From an uncultured Bacteroidales bacterium (GTDB lineage: Bacteria; Bacteroidota; Bacteroidia; Bacteroidales; Muribaculaceae), in the NCBI GenBank assembly GCA_949123685.1, contig CASBHZ010000041.1:1-26514 (forward strand): a stretch of DNA of 26,514 bases, given 5' to 3'. Of the stretch, positions 23,973-26,514 are shown in pieces. Position 1 is the stretch's first letter, and each line of letters starts with the position of its first letter. The notes below the pieces were generated by a model. It made no database searches. It saw only the letters and a list, made by a program, of their open reading frames with translations, and was not told where the DNA came from. The position numbers were made by a program, and so were the translations under genes.

Positions 23973-25937
23973 TTATTCACTTTGAGCGGTTAGAAGTTTT
24001 GTCATTTGTTTCACGGTTTTGATAGTGCGCAGAATCTCACCTACATTTTTCGCGGTGCTCACGGCTCCACGGCCTGTGTACGGTGGGTTTCCGTCATACA
24101 TCTCCGAAAGTGATCCTATGCATCCCTCTGTCATCTCATCCTCATATCCGATAAGCATCCGTTCGATAAATGAAAGTCCTGAAAGACCGAAAACTTTAAA
24201 ATAAGCATCTGCATAGAAACCGAAAAGCCAAGGACGTGCCGGACCGAGATGAACGGCATATTCCCTTTCTATTGGGTTACCGACATAAGTCGGATTATAA
24301 GCGAAACTTTTGGGACTCAACGAGCGGAGACCTTTAGGTGTAAGCAATTCACGAGTGCACAGATCAAGCACGCTCTTGCGCTGACGTCTGTCAAGGGGTG
24401 AATACTCGAGACCTATGGCGATTGCAAGATTCGGACGAACCTCAAGATCAGTATAACTTCCGTTCACATAATCATAAAGATAGCCAAAATCATTGAGGAA
24501 CGTATCAAGAAACGCCACCTTGATTCTGTCAGCAAGTTCCGTTAGTTCGGCAACGTACGCCTCTTCTCCTTTCTCATTTTCATAAAGGGATATGAGAAAT
24601 CTAACGGCATTATACCACAACGCATTGAACTCAAGGATATAACCTGTGCGCGGAATGATAGGCGTGCCATTTATCGAAGCTGAGAGCCATGTCACGGGAG
24701 AATGCTGTCCATCAGACGACACAAGTCCATTATGGTTAAGCTTCAGATTTCGTATCCTTTCATTGCGGACATCCTCTACAAGTCTCCTGACAGAAGCGCC
24801 ATAACGTTTCCGGCACTCGTTAGAATCCGAATAACGACGGTATTGCTGTATCGCCCAAACAGTCCAAAGGGGAATATCCGGAAGGTCAATCTCTTTGATG
24901 GTAGCATCCTTTTCTCCCTTGTCTATATATCTGAAAAGGGCTTTAAGGAAAGTGTCAAGAATATCGAAATAGTCCTGATCATGATTTATCGCGAGGGTGC
25001 ATCCGGGAAGTGCCATCACTTCGTCTCTTGCCCTGACATTATACCATGGATAACCTGCCATAATATATGTGCCGTTACCGTTCTTAAGATAGAACTGCTT
25101 TGCCGAATTTTTCAGACAATTGAAGAAGCTTGAACGGCATGTGCGCGTTTTAAGCTCGTCTTCATAAGTCTTTTCAAATTTCTTTGGTTCGCACTCATAA
25201 GTGGATGCTGAGAAAATAATAGATTCTCCTTTCTTTATCGGGAGTTCGAAATATCCCGGCACCCAGAGATCTTCCTTATAAGGAACACCCCTGACCTTGT
25301 CTTTTGTATATTCTATCCCTTTATACCAATGTCCGTCTTCAATCCATTCAACAGGCTTGTTAAACTGCATGAATAGCTCCGGATATCCTTCATACAGGCA
25401 TGTCGATACACCATTCAGTATAGTCCGGACCTCTTTATTTATAGCAGGATTCTCCACACAGAGATCATTGGCGTTGCGGAACGCAAGGAAAGGACGGAAT
25501 CTGAGAGTCGTGGGTGAATGCGCTTCAACGAGGGTATACTTGATCAGAATCCGGTTCTCATGCGAGATAAATACCTTCTCTTTAGTAAGCACCACTCCGC
25601 CTACTCGGAAAGTAACAACAGGGACACTCTCGCAGTTATATTCACGAATGTATTTGTGACCATTGGGACTGAACACATTGTCGCCATATTGATGGAGACC
25701 GAGGTTGAACGAAGCTCCGTGCTGTATGACAGACTCATCGAGCGACGACAGCAGCACATGAGCCTTGTCATCCATCTCCGGAATCGGTATCACCAACAGA
25801 CCGTGCTGTTTTCGGGTGTTGCAACCTACTATGGTGGTACAATGATAAGCCCCCGACTTGTTTGTTCGCAGCATCTCTTTGGGGAGACTCTGCTCAAGGT
25901 TGATCATAAGGTTCTTGTCAAACTTAAGATAGCTCAT
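23973..25937 (-). CDS. Glycogen debranching enzyme, amylo-alpha-1,6-glucosidase family
   Basis: The 654-residue product has the bacterial GDE layout. The N-terminal beta domain (about 1-270) has NKSGAYHCTTIVGCNTRKQHGLL and YECEPKKFEKTYEDEL. The alpha/alpha barrel (GH133-like, about 290-650) has MAGYPWYNVRARDEVMALPG, PDIPLWTVWAIQQY, TPIIPRTGYILEFNALWYNA, RPNLAIAIGLEY, REYAVHLGPARPWLFG and GCIGSLSEMYDGNPPYTGRG. It would remove alpha-1,6 branches from glycogen or limit dextrin in the cytoplasm. It is first in a three-gene operon with glycosyltransferase and GH57 protein. The promoter is at 26125-26156, with a leader of about 180 bases. Confidence 0.92.
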   Translation of the reverse strand: MSYLKFDKNLMINLEQSLPKEMLRTNKSGAYHCTTIVGCNTRKQHGLLVIPIPEMDDKAHVLLSSLDESVIQHGASFNLGLHQYGDNVFSPNGHKYIREYNCESVPVVTFRVGGVVLTKEKVFISHENRILIKYTLVEAHSPTTLRFRPFLAFRNANDLCVENPAINKEVRTILNGVSTCLYEGYPELFMQFNKPVEWIEDGHWYKGIEYTKDKVRGVPYKEDLWVPGYFELPIKKGESIIFSASTYECEPKKFEKTYEDELKTRTCRSSFFNCLKNSAKQFYLKNGNGTYIMAGYPWYNVRARDEVMALPGCTLAINHDQDYFDILDTFLKALFRYIDKGEKDATIKEIDLPDIPLWTVWAIQQYRRYSDSNECRKRYGASVRRLVEDVRNERIRNLKLNHNGLVSSDGQHSPVTWLSASINGTPIIPRTGYILEFNALWYNAVRFLISLYENEKGEEAYVAELTELADRIKVAFLDTFLNDFGYLYDYVNGSYTDLEVRPNLAIAIGLEYSPLDRRQRKSVLDLCTRELLTPKGLRSLSPKSFAYNPTYVGNPIEREYAVHLGPARPWLFGFYADAYFKVFGLSGLSFIERMLIGYEDEMTEGCIGSLSEMYDGNPPYTGRGAVSTAKNVGEILRTIKTVKQMTKLLTAQSE

Positions 25938-26124
25938 GACATAATTGATTATGCGGGTTATAATTTTCTTCAGTTTTGTATTAATGCAATAGTTATCATC
26001 TAAGCCGAGGAGGGTAATGCCATGGTGATAAAAGGATCTGCACCGTTAAAAGTAAATATTACTCTTAGAATGCCTCCAATGTAAATAACAAATAATTAGA
26101 CTGGCAGGGCATTTACTTATTTTA
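25938..26124 (-). other. Long untranslated leader of the glucan operon
   Basis: This is the bulk of the only stretch over 300 bases without a protein or RNA gene (25938-26259). The predicted transcript start near 26121 leaves about 180 bases before the debranching enzyme ATG. It includes a 7-codon open frame (minus strand, MALPSSA then stop). I could not match a known riboswitch, and I see no long stable hairpin. Confidence 0.35.
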
Positions 26125-26156
26125 CAAAGTTACTTCATCCCTGCAACAATTGCAAA
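26125..26156 (-). promoter_or_regulatory. Promoter of the alpha-glucan operon
   Basis: On the minus strand TTTG (26153-26156), 20 bases and TAACTTTG (26125-26132) fit the Bacteroidetes consensus well. It lies 41 bases beyond the nuo terminator, and about 190 bases ahead of the debranching enzyme start. Confidence 0.65.
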
Positions 26157-26197
26157 CCATAATTATATGTTTAACAATATACTTTATCAACTGATTG

Positions 26198-26242
26198 ATA
26201 CAAAAAGCGAGGCACATCAATGATGCGCCCCGCTTTTTGTAT
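26198..26242 (-). terminator. Terminator of the nuo operon
   Basis: ATACAAAAAGCG (26198-26209) and CGCTTTTTGTAT (26231-26242) are perfect inverted arms. Further inner pairing (GGC/GCC, CAT/ATG) closes the loop. The arms carry A/T tracts on both sides, so it could work in both directions. It lies 17 bases beyond the nuoN stop. Confidence 0.85.
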
Positions 26243-26259
26243 TAATCATAGCCGGGATA

Positions 26260-26468
26260 CTATCCTATCACAGCTTTAACGCAATATTCATAGATATAAG
26301 GCACCAACCCGAAGAATACTATGCCTGCCACACATATCCAGAGGGCAATACGCTCTCCTAAAGCACTTCTGAAGCTTTCGACTTTTGCCTCACCTGGCTT
26401 GATCCAGATTGCCTTAACAACCAGAAGATAATAATAGAGCGAGATGATAGTATTGATCAAGGCTATCA
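26260..26468 (-). CDS. nuoN: NADH-quinone oxidoreductase subunit N, C-terminal fragment
   Basis: The last 69 codons or so of a membrane protein precede a TAG stop at 26260-26262. The sequence LIALINTIISLYYYLLVVKA matches the conserved penultimate helix of NuoN/antiporter-like complex I subunits, and a last membrane helix (ALWICVAGIVFFGLVPYIYE) follows. NuoN is a proton-pumping subunit of complex I. The gene is cut by the contig end. The frame appears to continue as MTGVQTCALPI, but those residues are translated adapter and must be removed. NuoN rests on a short stretch; NuoL or NuoM are less likely because of the C-terminal position and length. Confidence 0.78.
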
Positions 26469-26514
26469 AGATCGGAAGAGCACACGTCTGAACTCCAGTC
26501 ACGCGATAGTATCT
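26469..26514. other. Illumina adapter with index (artefact)
   Basis: The sequence starts AGATCGGAAGAGCACACGTC, continues as the standard read adapter and ends with index GCGATAGT and ATCT. It is the reverse complement of bases 3-48. It is not genomic. Confidence 0.98.

Noticed and set aside
26470..26502. Start of a protein with N-terminus MTGVQTCALPI
   Set aside because: This is the translation of the adapter read in frame with the nuoN fragment, not genomic coding sequence.
1..26514. A linear mobile element with 46-bp terminal inverted repeats
   Set aside because: The repeats are identical adapter sequence with a library index. No transposase, integrase or replication gene is present.

Overview
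The window looks like a short-read assembly contig from a gut-type Bacteroidales bacterium. This rests on promoters of the Bacteroidetes form (TTG/TTTG, 19-20 bases, TAnnTTTG), almost no Shine-Dalgarno sites, and gene types typical of the group: a C10 peptidase, a debranching enzyme/glycosyltransferase/GH57 cluster, a patatin fused to an outer-membrane barrel, and a DUF349 protein. A family such as Muribaculaceae or Bacteroidaceae cannot be fixed by eye. Both ends are not genomic: bases 1-48 and 26469-26514 are the same indexed Illumina adapter in opposite orientations, so the true insert is about 49-26468.

Layout. (1) 49-1410, minus: mannonate dehydratase (uxuA) followed by the start of a short-chain dehydrogenase, a hexuronate catabolic operon cut by the contig end. 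(2) 1411-3758, plus: apbE lipoprotein and rmuC, divergent from uxuA, with two related TGTTTAAACA palindromes in the shared promoter region. (3) 3800-4953, plus: an AT-rich AbiE-like toxin-antitoxin pair with a likely autoregulatory operator; the toxin gene carries a single-base frameshift. (4) 4954-6918, minus: a CreD-type membrane protein with a run of ten prolines, preceded by a second gene that encodes only the CreD-like membrane half. (5) 6922-13295, minus: DUF349 protein, an internal hairpin, then Sel1-repeat protein, phosphoserine phosphatase and patatin/barrel protein, ended by a clear terminator. (6) 13369-14604, minus: a small unknown protein and a secreted cyclophilin. (7) 14658-18122, plus: a symmetrical divergent promoter, a cytidylate-kinase-like protein, a membrane/coiled-coil protein, the RNase P RNA with its terminator, and a YihY-family membrane protein. 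(8) 18119-20998, minus, AT-rich: an outer-membrane barrel protein, a small lipoprotein and a C10 cysteine protease lipoprotein. (9) 21111-26156, minus: a three-gene alpha-glucan operon (debranching enzyme, glycosyltransferase, GH57 protein) with its own promoter and terminator. (10) 26198-26468, minus: terminator and C-terminal end of nuoN, cut by the contig end.

Most of the window is ordinary core Bacteroidales chromosome. The points that deserve a second look are the GH57 protein, which appears to lack both catalytic carboxylates and carries a lysine-rich tail; the tandem full-length and membrane-only CreD genes; the frameshifted toxin with its operator; the protease/lipoprotein pair; and several well-formed palindromes at promoters. 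I did not find a clearly new multi-gene system.
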